From positions 1 to 36,994 of the forward strand of contig JAPLJG010000081.1 of NCBI GenBank assembly GCA_026388735.1: a stretch of DNA of 36,994 nucleotides. The letters run 5' to 3'. The stretch is from Deltaproteobacteria bacterium. GTDB taxonomy: Bacteria; Desulfobacterota; Desulfobulbia; Desulfobulbales; Desulfurivibrionaceae. Shown in pieces: positions 22,396 to 31,923 of the stretch. Every line of letters begins with the position of its first letter. Position 1 is the first letter of the stretch. The position numbers and the translations under genes are program-made. The notes under the pieces were generated by a model. That model was not told the origin of the DNA. It made no database searches and saw only the letters and a list, made by a program, of their open reading frames with translations.

Positions 22396-23859
22396 TCAAT
22401 ACCGGTAATGGTCTGCCTTGTAAGGCCCGCCCACCGGCACATCGATATACGCAGCCTGTGCCTTGGAAAGCTCGGAAAGATGCACGCCAAGCTTCTTGAG
22501 ATGGAGGCGCGCCACCTTCTCGTCCAGCACCTTGGGCAACACATAGACTTTTTTCTGATACTTCTTGGAATTGGCGAACAGCTCGATCTGGGCCAGCACC
22601 TGATTGGTGAAGGAGGCAGACATCACGAAGCTGGGATGGCCGGTGGCGCAACCCAGGTTCACCAGGCGGCCTTCGGCCAACAGGGTGATCTTCTTGCCGT
22701 CGGGGAAAACGATGTGATCGACTTGGGGCTTGATGTTCTCCCAGGTGTACTTGCGCACCGAGGCCACATCAATCTCCGAATCGAAATGGCCGATGTTGCA
22801 GACAATGGCCTCGTCCTTCATGGCCTTCATGTGGGCATGGTTGATGACCTTCTCGTTACCGGTGCAGGTGACGAAGATATCGCCATGCGCCGCAGCCTCT
22901 TCCATGGTCATCACCCGGTAGCCTTCCATGGCCGCCTGGAGCGCACAGATCGGATCGATTTCCGTAACCCATACCTGGGCACCTAAGCCTCGAAAGGCCT
23001 GGGCGCAACCCTTGCCCACGTCGCCGTAGCCGAGGATCACCGCGAGCTTACCTGCCACCATCACGTCGGTGGCGCGCTTGATGCCATCCATCAGCGATTC
23101 GCGGCAGCCGTAGAGATTGTCGAACTTGGACTTGGTAACAGAGTCATTGACGTTCATGGCCGGGAAAAGCAAGCCGCCGGCCTTTTCCATCTGGTAGAGA
23201 CGATGCACCCCGGTGGTGGTCTCTTCGGTCACACCGCGGATGGCCTTGGCAGCGGCGGTCCATTTCTTGTTATCTGCGGCAAAATCCTGCTTGAGCACAC
23301 CCAGTACGGCCTGCCATTCCTCGTTGTCGCTCTTCTTGGCGATGGGCACCTTGCCGGCCTTCTCGAACTCTGCACCCTTATGCACCAGCAGGGTGGCGTC
23401 GCCACCGTCGTCGAGGATCATGTTGGGCGGGTTGCCGTCCGGCCAGGTCATGGCCTTTTCCGTACACCACCAGTATTCCTCGATGGTTTCGCCCTTCCAG
23501 GCATAGACCGGCACGCCGGTCGCGGCAATGGCAGCGGCGGCATGGTCCTGGGTGGAGAAGATGTTGCAGGAGGCCCAACGCACCTGGGCGCCCAAGGCAA
23601 CCAGGGTCTCGATCAGCACTGCGGTCTGGATGGTCATGTGCAAGGAGCCGGAGATCCGTGCGCCCTTGAGGGGCTTCTTCTTGCCGAACTCCTCACGCAG
23701 GGCCATAAGCCCTGGCATCTCGGTTTCCGCGATTCGGATTTCCTTGCGGCCCCAATCGGCCAGAGCCATATCCGCAACCTTGAAATCGGTCTGTTTCTTT
23801 GCCGGAGCTTTTTTGACCGGGGCCTTCTTTACTGGTGCTTTTTTTGCTGGTGCCTTCAT
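22396..23859 (-). CDS. ahcY: adenosylhomocysteinase with basic repeat N-terminal extension (487 aa)
   Basis: Hydrolyses S-adenosylhomocysteine to adenosine and homocysteine, relieving product inhibition of methyltransferases. Family signatures: [30 protein letters not shown], the NAD-binding [17 protein letters not shown] and the C-terminal KADHYRY. The first 22 or so residues are a low-complexity Lys/Ala/Pro repeat ([18 protein letters not shown]) outside the usual catalytic fold. GGAGG lies before the ATG. It follows metK by 45 bases on the same strand, so the two form a SAM synthesis-recycling operon ending at the terminator near 22350. Confidence 0.96.
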   Translation of the reverse strand: MKAPAKKAPVKKAPVKKAPAKKQTDFKVADMALADWGRKEIRIAETEMPGLMALREEFGKKKPLKGARISGSLHMTIQTAVLIETLVALGAQVRWASCNIFSTQDHAAAAIAATGVPVYAWKGETIEEYWWCTEKAMTWPDGNPPNMILDDGGDATLLVHKGAEFEKAGKVPIAKKSDNEEWQAVLGVLKQDFAADNKKWTAAAKAIRGVTEETTTGVHRLYQMEKAGGLLFPAMNVNDSVTKSKFDNLYGCRESLMDGIKRATDVMVAGKLAVILGYGDVGKGCAQAFRGLGAQVWVTEIDPICALQAAMEGYRVMTMEEAAAHGDIFVTCTGNEKVINHAHMKAMKDEAIVCNIGHFDSEIDVASVRKYTWENIKPQVDHIVFPDGKKITLLAEGRLVNLGCATGHPSFVMSASFTNQVLAQIELFANSKKYQKKVYVLPKVLDEKVARLHLKKLGVHLSELSKAQAAYIDVPVGGPYKADHYRY

Positions 23860-23904
23860 CGTTGTTTCCTCCTGATTGCGCAGAACGCAGGACGGTCGTG
23901 ATTA

Positions 23905-25071
23905 TTATTTGATTCCGGCGGCATCTTTCAAGGCCTCGGCCTTGTCGGTACGCTCCCAGGTGAACTCTTCCCGCTCGCGGCCAAAGTGGCCGTAGGCTGC
24001 GGTCTTTTTGTAGATCGGGCGCAACAGGTCGAGATGCTGGATGATGGCCTTGGGCCGCAGATCAAAATGCTCGTTAATAAGCAGCCTGATCCGCTCATCG
24101 CTGATCTTACCGGTACCGAATGAGTTGACATTGATGGAAACCGGCTTGGAGATGCCGATGGCATAGGCGATCTGCACCTCGATCTCTGTGGCAATCCCGG
24201 CAGCCACCAGATTCTTGGCCACATAGCGGCCCATGTAAGAGGAAGAGCGGTCGACCTTGGAGGGGTCTTTGCCGGAAAAAGCACCGCCGCCATGGGAACC
24301 CATGCCGCCGTAGGTATCAACGATGATCTTGCGCCCGGTCACGCCGCAGTCGCCCACCGGCCCACCGATGACAAAACGCCCGGTGGGGTTGATGAAGTAC
24401 TTGGTGTTGCTGTCCACCATCTCGGCCGGAATTATTTTCTTGATGATCTCCTCCATCACCCCTTCCTTGAGATCTTCGTAATCAACCTCCGGGGAATGCT
24501 GAGTGGAGAGGACAATGGCCTCGACCCGCTTGGGCTTCTTGTTTTCATATTCAATGGTGACCTGGCTCTTGGCGTCCGGCCTCAGCCAGGGCAGAAGGCC
24601 TGCCTTGCGCACCTCGGCCTGCCGCTTCATGAGCCGGTGGGCATAGGTGATGGGCATGGGCATCAGCACCTTGGTTTGGTCGCAGGCAAAGCCGAACATC
24701 AGCCCCTGATCGCCAGCACCCTGGTCCAGATCAATGCCGGTGCCCTCGTTGACGCCCATGGCGATATCGGCGGACTGCTTGTCAATGCTGGTGAGCACGG
24801 CGCAGGATTGCCAGTCAAAGCCCATATCCGATGAGTTGTAGCCGATCTCCCGCACAGTTTCCCGCACCACCTGAGGCATGTCCACCCAAGCCGAGGTGGT
24901 TATTTCACCGGCGATGATGGCCATGCCGGTGGTGACCAGAGTTTCGCAACCGACCCTGGCGTGCTTGTCCTGGGTCAGGATGGCGTCAAGAATCGCATCC
25001 GAGATCTGGTCGGCAACCTTATCCGGATGGCCTTCTGAAACAGACTCCGAGGTAAAAAGATAATTTGACAT
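23905..25071 (-). CDS. metK: S-adenosylmethionine synthetase (388 aa)
   Basis: Makes SAM from methionine and ATP. The N-terminal [29 protein letters not shown] and [16 protein letters not shown] motifs are intact, and the length is normal. First gene of metK-ahcY. The 126-base upstream gap holds a candidate promoter and a foldable leader close to the ATG. Confidence 0.97.
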   Translation of the reverse strand: MSNYLFTSESVSEGHPDKVADQISDAILDAILTQDKHARVGCETLVTTGMAIIAGEITTSAWVDMPQVVRETVREIGYNSSDMGFDWQSCAVLTSIDKQSADIAMGVNEGTGIDLDQGAGDQGLMFGFACDQTKVLMPMPITYAHRLMKRQAEVRKAGLLPWLRPDAKSQVTIEYENKKPKRVEAIVLSTQHSPEVDYEDLKEGVMEEIIKKIIPAEMVDSNTKYFINPTGRFVIGGPVGDCGVTGRKIIVDTYGGMGSHGGGAFSGKDPSKVDRSSSYMGRYVAKNLVAAGIATEIEVQIAYAIGISKPVSINVNSFGTGKISDERIRLLINEHFDLRPKAIIQHLDLLRPIYKKTAAYGHFGREREEFTWERTDKAEALKDAAGIK

Positions 25072-25087
25072 TTCAAGTCCTCATGAT

Positions 25088-25126
25088 TTTCGGTGGGGCA
25101 AAACAGGCTGCACGGCAACCACGAAA
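25088..25126 (-). promoter_or_regulatory. foldable leader of metK (possible regulatory RNA)
   Basis: On the transcript, UUUCGU (25126-25121) can pair with ACCGAAA (25094-25088) with one bulge, enclosing a hairpin GGUUGC-CGU-GCAGCC (25120-25106) and a single-stranded UGUUUUGCCCC. It ends about 17 bases before the start codon, where GAGGA lies. It matches no SAM riboswitch consensus known to me. Confidence 0.3.
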
Positions 25127-25132
25127 CTTAGC

Positions 25133-25161
25133 ATTTTTATTAAAATACAGGAAGTTGTCAA
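25133..25161 (-). promoter_or_regulatory. candidate sigma-70 promoter of metK
   Basis: TTGACA (25161-25156) is a perfect -35 box; 17 bases later AAAAAT (25138-25133) is a weak -10. The surrounding stretch is A+T-rich and lies 60-90 bases before the metK start. Confidence 0.35.
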
Positions 25162-25197
25162 GTATAATCACGACAAAAGCACGACGAAGGGCTTCCT

Positions 25198-26145
25198 TTA
25201 TCCCGGCAGATACTTTTTTTCCAAAGCCTTTACCGCAGCAAAAAGTTCCGCGTTGACCGGGGCCGGAATCCCCAGCCGCCGGGCCTCTTCCAGCACGGCG
25301 CCGTTGATGGCCTCGATTTCGGTGCGCCTGTTGCCCCGCACATCCTGGAGCATGGAGGAGATATTGCCTGCGGTGGCCTGGCAGACCGCGATGGTCCGGG
25401 CCACCGGCTCCGGGGCAATGGCAATCCCCTTGGCCTGGGCGACGCTGGCCGCTTCCAGCACGGCCGCCCGCATCAATGCAAGTGCCTCGCCATTCTCCAA
25501 AAGCGCGCCGTTTTCGCAGTTATGGAGAGCAGTGAGGGCATTGATCCCCACATTGACCAGAAGCTTGTTCCAAACCTGGGCCAGGATGTCGGCCTCAACC
25601 CGCACCTCCAGACCGGCCACGCGAAAAAGTTCCGCAGCCTCCTGCAAGGCCAGTTGTGCTTCCAGCGAAGCTTCATCAAGAAACCCAAGGCTGGTTGCGC
25701 CCGCGCCGCCGAAGCGAACCCGTCCCGGCCCCACCAGATGTGCGCCCAAGGAAGTAACCGCCAGGGCCACGGCACAGGGCAGCTCTGCGCCTGCGAGGAC
25801 CGGCAGATGACCGATCCCGTTTTGCCAGGCAAACAACAGGGTATTTTTTGTGAGCAAGGGGAGAAGAGAGGGGAGGGTCTGGCCAAGGGCCGGGGATTTG
25901 ACGCAAAGCAAAACCAGGGCCACCGGCCCGATTTCCTGGGCATCGGCCGTGGCCTGGATCGGGAAATGTTCAATACGCCCGGCACGCTCAAGGGTAAGAC
26001 CCGAGTACTGGAGCAGGGCAGCCCGTTGGCTGTCATGGTCCAGCACCCAGATATCTCCACGTATCCGACAGAGGGTGGTCGCCAACAGGCAGCCCAGGGC
26101 GCCCGGGCCAACGACGGCAACCCTCTTAGGGGAAGTGTCCGGCAT
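25198..26145 (-). CDS. panE: 2-dehydropantoate 2-reductase family protein (315 aa)
   Basis: Ketopantoate reductase, NADPH-dependent step of pantothenate/CoA synthesis. The Rossmann motif VAVVGPGALGCLLA (9-22), the loop LLCVKSPALG, the catalytic Lys in VWNKLLVNVGINALTAL, and the late SSMLQDVRGNRRTEIEAING motif are present. The length and start are normal. It follows the lipoprotein gene by 9 bases on the same strand. Paralogues with other 2-ketoacid substrates exist, so the exact substrate is inferred. Confidence 0.92.
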   Translation of the reverse strand: MPDTSPKRVAVVGPGALGCLLATTLCRIRGDIWVLDHDSQRAALLQYSGLTLERAGRIEHFPIQATADAQEIGPVALVLLCVKSPALGQTLPSLLPLLTKNTLLFAWQNGIGHLPVLAGAELPCAVALAVTSLGAHLVGPGRVRFGGAGATSLGFLDEASLEAQLALQEAAELFRVAGLEVRVEADILAQVWNKLLVNVGINALTALHNCENGALLENGEALALMRAAVLEAASVAQAKGIAIAPEPVARTIAVCQATAGNISSMLQDVRGNRRTEIEAINGAVLEEARRLGIPAPVNAELFAAVKALEKKYLPG

Positions 26146-26154
26146 GGCTGGCGA

Positions 26155-27063
26155 TTAGCGGGTGATGCTCACGTCTTCAACAATGACCGCATACTTGTAC
26201 CCGGCACCGAAATCTTTATCCGCGGCAAGCACGCCTTCCACCGTGACGATATCGCCCTTTTCCGCCTTGCCGGTCGTGGTCACCACCAAGTCATGGGTAT
26301 TCTTCAAGGGATCGCCGGTACCATCCTGGAGATGCAGCCAGTTTTTCCCCATGATCTCCGGAGAAAATTTGACCACCTGCGCCTTGATTTTCACCTTTTT
26401 ACCATTCAGGCTTGCGGCCTTGCCGAAGATATCCGCAACGGTGTAACCGTTCTCGCCACTGGCCTTGGCAATCTTGAGTTCTACAAAAGGCACCACGGCC
26501 TTGCCGCTGCCCGGAGCCGTTTCGCTAGAGGCGGCAGGCGCGGAAGCTGCTGGTGCTGCGCCGCCTTCCTTCTGCATGGCTGCACCGAAAGCACCCGCAG
26601 GCGCTGCGGCTCCAGGCGTTGCGGACTTCGCTACGGAAGCTCCTGCCGCAGGGGCAGCAGCTTCTCCGCCATGGGCGTCACCGCCTATCTCTGATTTTTT
26701 TCCTTCAATCCCTGGAGAAAAAACAATCTCAGCAAAGGTCCGGTTTAAGCTCTTGCTGGGAAAATTCTGCATGACTTGCCCTTCGGCAACGCTGCACACT
26801 TCGCCCACCGCAACCTTGGTCTGCGGCACCGCCACCCAGGTGTCTCCCTTTTCCGCAGCAATAAGCACATAGGTAAAGCCGCCGCCAGAAAGAACCTCCT
26901 TGGCCTTGCCCTTGATTGCCCCGGTAGGGTTCGCCGCCTGCTGGATTCCGCCTGCCGCCCCTGCCGCAGCCTTGGTCTCCGGCTTTTGCTTATTACAGGC
27001 AACCAGCGCCAACAGACATAACCCGCTCACCAGAAAATTCCGCCACTTCATTGCATCGCCCAT
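26155..27063 (-). CDS. lipoprotein with two OB-like/NrfJ-like modules joined by an Ala-rich linker (302 aa)
   Basis: A signal peptide with lipobox LVAC (LVSGLCLLALVACNK) places it on the outer face of a membrane. The first module has GGGFTYVLIAAEKGDTWVAV, then VAVGEVC and NFPSKSLNRTF, a pattern from the NrfJ-like family. The second has FSPEIMGKNWLHLQDGTGD, then KGDIVTVEGVLAADKDFGAG, an OB-fold-like motif. Between them is a long Ala/Pro/Gly linker (about 140-200). ATG 27063 has GGAGG about 10 bases upstream; ATG 27051, which begins MKWRNF, is the alternative. Function unknown; possibly a periplasmic redox or metal-related accessory. It is transcribed with panE. Confidence 0.85.
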   Translation of the reverse strand: MGDAMKWRNFLVSGLCLLALVACNKQKPETKAAAGAAGGIQQAANPTGAIKGKAKEVLSGGGFTYVLIAAEKGDTWVAVPQTKVAVGEVCSVAEGQVMQNFPSKSLNRTFAEIVFSPGIEGKKSEIGGDAHGGEAAAPAAGASVAKSATPGAAAPAGAFGAAMQKEGGAAPAASAPAASSETAPGSGKAVVPFVELKIAKASGENGYTVADIFGKAASLNGKKVKIKAQVVKFSPEIMGKNWLHLQDGTGDPLKNTHDLVVTTTGKAEKGDIVTVEGVLAADKDFGAGYKYAVIVEDVSITR

Positions 27064-27267
27064 ACGCTCAACGCTCCTCCCTCTACTCGTTCTTTCTGGA
27101 TATGAAAACAGCGCACCGCAGCCTTTCTGCAGTACGCCAACCCTTTTTTCAAGACAGCTCCCCTGAAAAAAAGTTCGCATTAGCCGTTATAATAATAAAA
27201 TAATGTCGCCATTTGGATGACCAGAACGGCATAACGAGCCGTAACCAAAGGATAAAAAAAGCACAGG

Positions 27268-29571
27268 TTATTTCGTAACGGCTCCTAATTTTCTACGGGC
27301 AGCCTTTTGCGGCTTCTCTTCCTTTTTTCCCTGACCTTTGCCCTCGTACAGATAGGTCAGCTTGTCGGCCTTAACCCCGATCCGCACGCTGCCCCCCTTG
27401 ACCAACCGACCAAAGAGCAGCTCTTCGGTCAAGGCATCCCCCACCTCTTGCAGGATAAGACGCCTCAGCGGCCGCGCCCCGAATTCCGGCTCATAGCCCT
27501 TGGTGGCCAGCCAGGTCCGGGCAGCGGGGCTGAGGCTGATCGTCACCTTCCGCTCCGCCAACTGAGCCTGCAGCTCCACGATCATCTTGTCCACGATCCG
27601 TTCCATGAGCACGGCATCCAGCGGGTTAAAGGTAATGGTCGCGTCCAGCCGGTTCCTGAACTCAGGCGAGAAAAGATTTTTCAAGGCGCGGTCGTTTCTC
27701 CCCCTGCTATCTCCGGTAAAGCCGATGGTCCGCTCGCTCAGCTCGCGGGCTCCGGCGTTGGTGGTCATGATCAGGATCACATTGCGGAAATCCGCCTTGC
27801 GCCCGGCATTGTCCGTGAGCGTCGAGTGATCCATGACCTGGAGCAGGATGCTGAACAGGTCCGGATGGGCCTTTTCGATCTCGTCGAGCAGAAGCACACT
27901 GTACGGATGCTTGCGGATGGCGTCGGTGAGCAACCCGCCCTGGTCAAAACCCACATAGCCGGGAGGCGCGCCGATGAGCCGGGAAACCGCATGTTTTTCC
28001 ATGTACTCGCTCATGTCGAACCGCTCAAAATGCACGGACATCGCCACGGCCAGCTGCTTGGCGACCTCGGTCTTACCGACCCCGGTGGGCCCGGCAAAGA
28101 GGAAGGAGCCGGTGGGCCCCTCCGTCTGCTTGAGGCCCGCACGGGAGCGCTTCACCGCCGTGACCAGGGCGTTGATTGCCTGATCCTGACCAAAAATATT
28201 CTTCTGCAAAACCGTGTCCAGCTCCCGAAGATGGGTCAGATCGGAGCCGCTAAGGCTTCTTGCCGGGATCCGGGCCAGACGGGAGACCACCTTTTCCACA
28301 TCACGCACCGTCACCGTGCGCCGCTTGTCCGTTGGCCGTGCAGCCAGACGGAAGGCGGCGCCGATCTCGTCCAGCACGTCAATGGCCTTGTCCGGCAAAA
28401 ACCGATCGGAGATGTACCGGCTGGCCAGTTCCGCCGTGGCCTTTACCGCCGCAGTCGAGTAGGTAATGCCGTGATGCTCCTCGTAGCGGGGCAGCAACCC
28501 TTGCAGGATGGCATAGGCTTCGGCCACGCTGGGTTCCTCGACGTCGATCTTCTGAAAGCGCCGGGACAGAGCGCGATCCTTTTCGATGTAGTTCTTGTAT
28601 TCCTCATAGGTGGTCGAGCCGATGCAGCGCAGCGACCCGGCCTGGAGAGCGGGCTTAAGCAGATTGGAGGCGTCCATGCTGCCGCCGCTGGTTGCTCCGG
28701 CCCCGACAATGGTATGGATCTCGTCGATGAAGAGGATGATGTGCGGCTCCTTTTCCACCGCAGAGATGACGGCCTTGAGTCGCTGCTCAAAGTCGCCCCG
28801 GTACTTGGTGCCGGAAAGCAGCCCGCCCATGTCGAGAAGGCGGATCTCCACCCCCTGCAACAAGTCCGGCACCTTGCCGTCGTGCACCTGCAATGCCAGG
28901 CCTTCGGCAATGGCGGTTTTGCCTACGCCCGGCTCGCCCACCAGCAACGGATTGTTCTTGCGCCTGCGGCACAGGGTCTGCATCACCCGCTTCAATTCAG
29001 AGGTTCGGCCGATGAGGGGATCAATCAACCCTTGGGCAGCCCGCTCGCTGAAGTTGATGGTGTATTTCTCCAGTGCCTCTTTCTCCTTGGTTTTCTCAAC
29101 GCCCTTCTCGTCAGCTTTCTTTTCTTCCTGGGGCTTTTCCTCCCCTTCCTGGCCATGGGAGAGATACTCGGTCACATCAAGCTTGCTGATCCCTTCGGAA
29201 TGGAGGAAATACACGGCAAAAGACTCGGCCTCGGCAAAGATGGCGGCCAGCACATCCCCGGCATCCACCTCTTTTTTGCCGCAACTCTGGACATGGGCGA
29301 TAGCCCGCTGCAAAACCCGGTTGAAGCCGAGGGTCTGGATGGGATCGTGGGGAAGGCCTTCCTTGACCATGGGCAGGTTGGAGGCGAAAAAATCCTCCAA
29401 TCGTTTCTTCATGCCCTCGGGATCGCCACCGCAGACCACAATGGCTCTGGCGGCAAGCTCGTCATCCAGGAGGCCGTAGAGGATATGCTCCACCGTGACG
29501 TGTTCGTGCCTGCGGATTTTTGCCTCCCGGATGGCTCGCACCAGGGCTATTTCCAATTTTGCATTTATCAT
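27268..29571 (-). CDS. clpA: ATP-dependent Clp protease ATP-binding subunit ClpA (767 aa)
   Basis: An AAA+ unfoldase that feeds substrates to ClpP. The Clp N-domain is at 1-140; after a charged Lys/Glu linker come D1 with GEPGVGKTAIAEGL and D2 with GPTGVGKTEVAKQLA, plus the ClpB-D2-like C-terminus. The ClpP-docking loop reads TIGFTG, i.e. IGF rather than the IGL of E. coli ClpA. GAGGAG precedes the ATG. The adaptor gene clpS lies upstream on the same strand, separated by a family B repeat that may uncouple the two. Confidence 0.96.
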   Translation of the reverse strand: MINAKLEIALVRAIREAKIRRHEHVTVEHILYGLLDDELAARAIVVCGGDPEGMKKRLEDFFASNLPMVKEGLPHDPIQTLGFNRVLQRAIAHVQSCGKKEVDAGDVLAAIFAEAESFAVYFLHSEGISKLDVTEYLSHGQEGEEKPQEEKKADEKGVEKTKEKEALEKYTINFSERAAQGLIDPLIGRTSELKRVMQTLCRRRKNNPLLVGEPGVGKTAIAEGLALQVHDGKVPDLLQGVEIRLLDMGGLLSGTKYRGDFEQRLKAVISAVEKEPHIILFIDEIHTIVGAGATSGGSMDASNLLKPALQAGSLRCIGSTTYEEYKNYIEKDRALSRRFQKIDVEEPSVAEAYAILQGLLPRYEEHHGITYSTAAVKATAELASRYISDRFLPDKAIDVLDEIGAAFRLAARPTDKRRTVTVRDVEKVVSRLARIPARSLSGSDLTHLRELDTVLQKNIFGQDQAINALVTAVKRSRAGLKQTEGPTGSFLFAGPTGVGKTEVAKQLAVAMSVHFERFDMSEYMEKHAVSRLIGAPPGYVGFDQGGLLTDAIRKHPYSVLLLDEIEKAHPDLFSILLQVMDHSTLTDNAGRKADFRNVILIMTTNAGARELSERTIGFTGDSRGRNDRALKNLFSPEFRNRLDATITFNPLDAVLMERIVDKMIVELQAQLAERKVTISLSPAARTWLATKGYEPEFGARPLRRLILQEVGDALTEELLFGRLVKGGSVRIGVKADKLTYLYEGKGQGKKEEKPQKAARRKLGAVTK

Positions 29572-29605
29572 CTCGCGCTCCTCACGGGAAACCCGTTAAT
29601 CCTTT

Positions 29606-29758
29606 TAACTATTCAGCAGCACCGCATCTGCTTCGCAGTCTCGCTGCTCTCGCTTAGCTGTCATAGGCCTGTTCGCATAGATTGTAAGCTCACAGGCCTA
29701 TTTGTCGGCACTTCTGCCGACGATTGACACGCGCATCTACGGCACTGCCGAACAGTTA
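29606..29758. repeat. palindromic TIR element, family B copy 3, between clpS and clpA
   Basis: Terminal inverted repeats TAACTATTCAGCAGCACCGC and (right end reversed) TAACTGTTCGGCAGTGCCGT, about 25 bases. The interior has GCTTAGCTGTCATAGGCCTG, an inner stem AGGCCTGT...ACAGGCCT, and a perfect hairpin GTCGGCA-CTTC-TGCCGAC. The left 75 bases match copy 2 (13464-13556) in reverse complement almost exactly; the rest is unique to this copy. Confidence 0.88.
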
Positions 29759-29802
29759 CAGTGGAATATTTCAGCCTGTTATTCGGATGTTGCCGAACAT
29801 TA

Positions 29803-30117
29803 CTACGCTTTTTCCATAGAACATTTCAAAGGGTACTCATTCTTGCGGGCCAGGTCGTACACCAAAATCACCTTGGTTTCCGCCACATCACGCGGATACA
29901 CTCCAGCCACCCCGACCCCCTGCTCATGGACATTGAACATGATCCGGGTGGCCTCTTCCCCGCTTTTATGAAAAACTGTTTCCAGCACCATCACCACAAA
30001 ATCCATGGTGGTATAGTCGTCATTGTGCAGCAGCACCTTGTACATGGAGGGCCGTTTGGTCTGCTGCTTTTTTTCGGTAACAACCGAACCTTCACTCTGC
30101 TTGCCCGCACTGCCCAT
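29803..30117 (-). CDS. clpS: ATP-dependent Clp protease adaptor ClpS (104 aa)
   Basis: The N-end rule adaptor that delivers substrates to ClpA. The core [19 protein letters not shown] with the ClpA-binding Asn-Asp-Asp, then the conserved [19 protein letters not shown], is intact. The N-terminal 20 residues are a flexible Lys/Gln-rich extension as in the family. The gap to clpA is 231 bases, unusually long for this pair, and is filled by a family B element. Confidence 0.95.
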   Translation of the reverse strand: MGSAGKQSEGSVVTEKKQQTKRPSMYKVLLHNDDYTTMDFVVMVLETVFHKSGEEATRIMFNVHEQGVGVAGVYPRDVAETKVILVYDLARKNEYPLKCSMEKA

Positions 30118-30222
30118 ACTTCCCCTGCTCCCTTACAATCAATCCCAGCTCTTTCTTTTTGATAACAATAACCATCTTTTTTTGTTCCGCCTGCCCAACA
30201 CGCATTTTTAAAGCGGCACAGC

Positions 30223-31626
30223 CTATCCGGCCACAGCGCCTTGCCTCGACCGCTTCGGAGCCTGCAAGGCGGAGAACATAAAATTCTCCAGAATCAAATA
30301 TTCCGGCAGCCCGGAACCTTTCAGCCGATATTCCGCTTCGAGCAGATCGGTGCGGGCCTGGTTCAAGACCGCCAGGGTAAAGCGCTCGGCCTGCTGAAAG
30401 CTCTTGTATACGGCAAAGGGGTGGCCAAACAGCGCCTTCTGCTGGGGCCCAAGTGCCTCTTGCAACTGCGGCAGCAACCCCTTTTGAAAGGCGGCATAGG
30501 AGATGCCCTCGGGATAAGCATAGGCGGGATGCTCGATGATGGCCCGCACCAGCAACAGCTTGCGCAGGAAATTCCGCAGCCCTGCCACCACGATAAGCGG
30601 ATGCACCCCGTTTTCCTGTAACCGTTGGCAGATGGTCAACGAAGCGGCCAGATCATGGTTGCCAAAGGCCTCGTTCAGCTCGTACAGGGCCTCTTCCCGG
30701 GTCCGGCCGACCATGGCATTGAGGTCGTCCATGGTGATGGTCTCCGCCTCCCCCACGGACAGGGCCAGTTTCTCCGCCTCCATGGCCACAGCCACCGGAT
30801 GAAAGCCCACCCGCTCAAGGAGCACCGGCAAGGCCCGCGGTTCCAGCCTCTTGCCGAATCGGGCCAGGCTCTGCTGGACAATATCCTTGAGCAGGGCGTC
30901 CTGATCCTTACGCGCTGCGGAACTGGCCCCGGTATCCACCGAGAGATCAACCACCACGCAATTTTTTTCCAAATACTTGAAGAGCTTCTTGCGCTTATCC
31001 GCCGTCTCGGCCACCAAAATCAGAGTGTTGCCCGCCGGAATCCCCGTCTCCAGGGCCGCCATCAGCAGCTCCGCCCCGTCGGCCTTGGGCGCGGCTGCGG
31101 AAAACGCCCCGTCGCTTAGCGCACAGACCTCCTGCACCCAAGCAAGCTCATCGGGCTTGGCAAAACCAAACAGCTCCTGCCAGCGGACGGGGGTGCAAGC
31201 GGCCATCTCCTCTTTCTCCCAATCCGCCGGGGCAAGCTCGGCCAAGGCCAACATCTGGGTCAGGAAACGCAGGGCCTTTTTCGAATCTTTCCCTTCCCAG
31301 CCCTTACGTGCCTTGTCCCAGAGGACGCTGGCCACAATCTTGGAATAGAGAATCTGAGAGTCCATCACCCGAATAACCTGCCTGCCGCCGAATAGGCTGT
31401 AGGTCTTGAGCATATTGACCGTGGCGCCCACCTCTTCCTGGTCGCCATCAATGACCTTGAGGCTGCTTAAGCGGCGGGCCTCATCGGGCAGCAAGCGGCA
31501 GACCAAGTCGTTGGCGATCTCCTGGCAAAGATAGCGCTCGCCGAAGAGCAGATAGACCGGCGCGGTTTCCCCACGCTCCACGGCCTTGAGCAGCGTATGC
31601 ACTTCCTGTCGTTTATAAACCGCCAT
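30223..31626 (-). CDS. holA: DNA polymerase III subunit delta (467 aa)
   Basis: The clamp-loader delta subunit. PVYLLFGERYLCQEIANDLV (about 23-42) is the N-terminal AAA-like signature; the central segment has RVGFHPVAVAMEAEKLAL and ALYELNEAFGNHDLAASL, and the C-terminal collar domain follows. At 467 aa it is longer than the E. coli protein (343), with extra sequence around residues 120-200. AGAAGGA lies before the ATG. A family A repeat sits upstream of its start. Confidence 0.9.
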   Translation of the reverse strand: MAVYKRQEVHTLLKAVERGETAPVYLLFGERYLCQEIANDLVCRLLPDEARRLSSLKVIDGDQEEVGATVNMLKTYSLFGGRQVIRVMDSQILYSKIVASVLWDKARKGWEGKDSKKALRFLTQMLALAELAPADWEKEEMAACTPVRWQELFGFAKPDELAWVQEVCALSDGAFSAAAPKADGAELLMAALETGIPAGNTLILVAETADKRKKLFKYLEKNCVVVDLSVDTGASSAARKDQDALLKDIVQQSLARFGKRLEPRALPVLLERVGFHPVAVAMEAEKLALSVGEAETITMDDLNAMVGRTREEALYELNEAFGNHDLAASLTICQRLQENGVHPLIVVAGLRNFLRKLLLVRAIIEHPAYAYPEGISYAAFQKGLLPQLQEALGPQQKALFGHPFAVYKSFQQAERFTLAVLNQARTDLLEAEYRLKGSGLPEYLILENFMFSALQAPKRSRQGAVAG

Positions 31627-31643
31627 CCATTTTTCCTTCTCTG

Positions 31644-31923
31644 GTTACCAAGCAATCTCAGCCAAGTCTTTTGCTCTCATCGCAGTTAAAATCCCATTGG
31701 CACGCAGCCGAGCACCGGAGAGGCTGCCAAAAAAGGAGTTTGCACTGTTTGAGGCGCAGCCGAGTTTGCAAACTCCCGGCAGCATCGAGGAGCGCAGGGC
31801 ATCCCGCCAACGGCGGGACAAGAGACACAGGGTGCCCTTTCTTTGGTTCGTTTCTTTGGGCAAACAAAGAAATGAACAGAAGAACCAAGCGTATTTCTCT
31901 TGTTACCGAGATTGCTTGGTAAC
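31644..31923. repeat. 16-bp perfect inverted repeats flanking family A copy 2
   Basis: GTTACCAAGCAATCTC (31644-31659) and GAGATTGCTTGGTAAC (31908-31923) are exact reverse complements and bracket the repeat. The right copy is itself part of a 9-bp hairpin CTTGTTACC...GGTAACAAG (31899-31926). Confidence 0.7.
31692..31880. repeat. structured dispersed repeat, family A copy 2
   Basis: Same organisation as copy 1. The main stem GCTGCC (31723-31728) / GGCAGC (31778-31783) and an inner perfect 10-bp stem GGAGTTTGCA (31735-31744) / TGCAAACTCC (31767-31776). CCGCCaacGGCGG follows, then the end hairpin GTTCGTTTCTTTG / CAAAGAAATGAAC (about 31847-31878). Most of the 463-base gap between holA and the SDR gene is this element. 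Confidence 0.88.

Noticed and set aside
25083-25094. CATGATTTTCGG shared by 18324-18335 and 25083-25094
   Set aside because: A 12-base match between unrelated places with no flanking similarity; treated as chance.
27307-29727. An 806-codon open frame on the + strand opposite clpA
   Set aside because: Pure reverse-complement shadow of clpA, whose motifs are complete on the minus strand.
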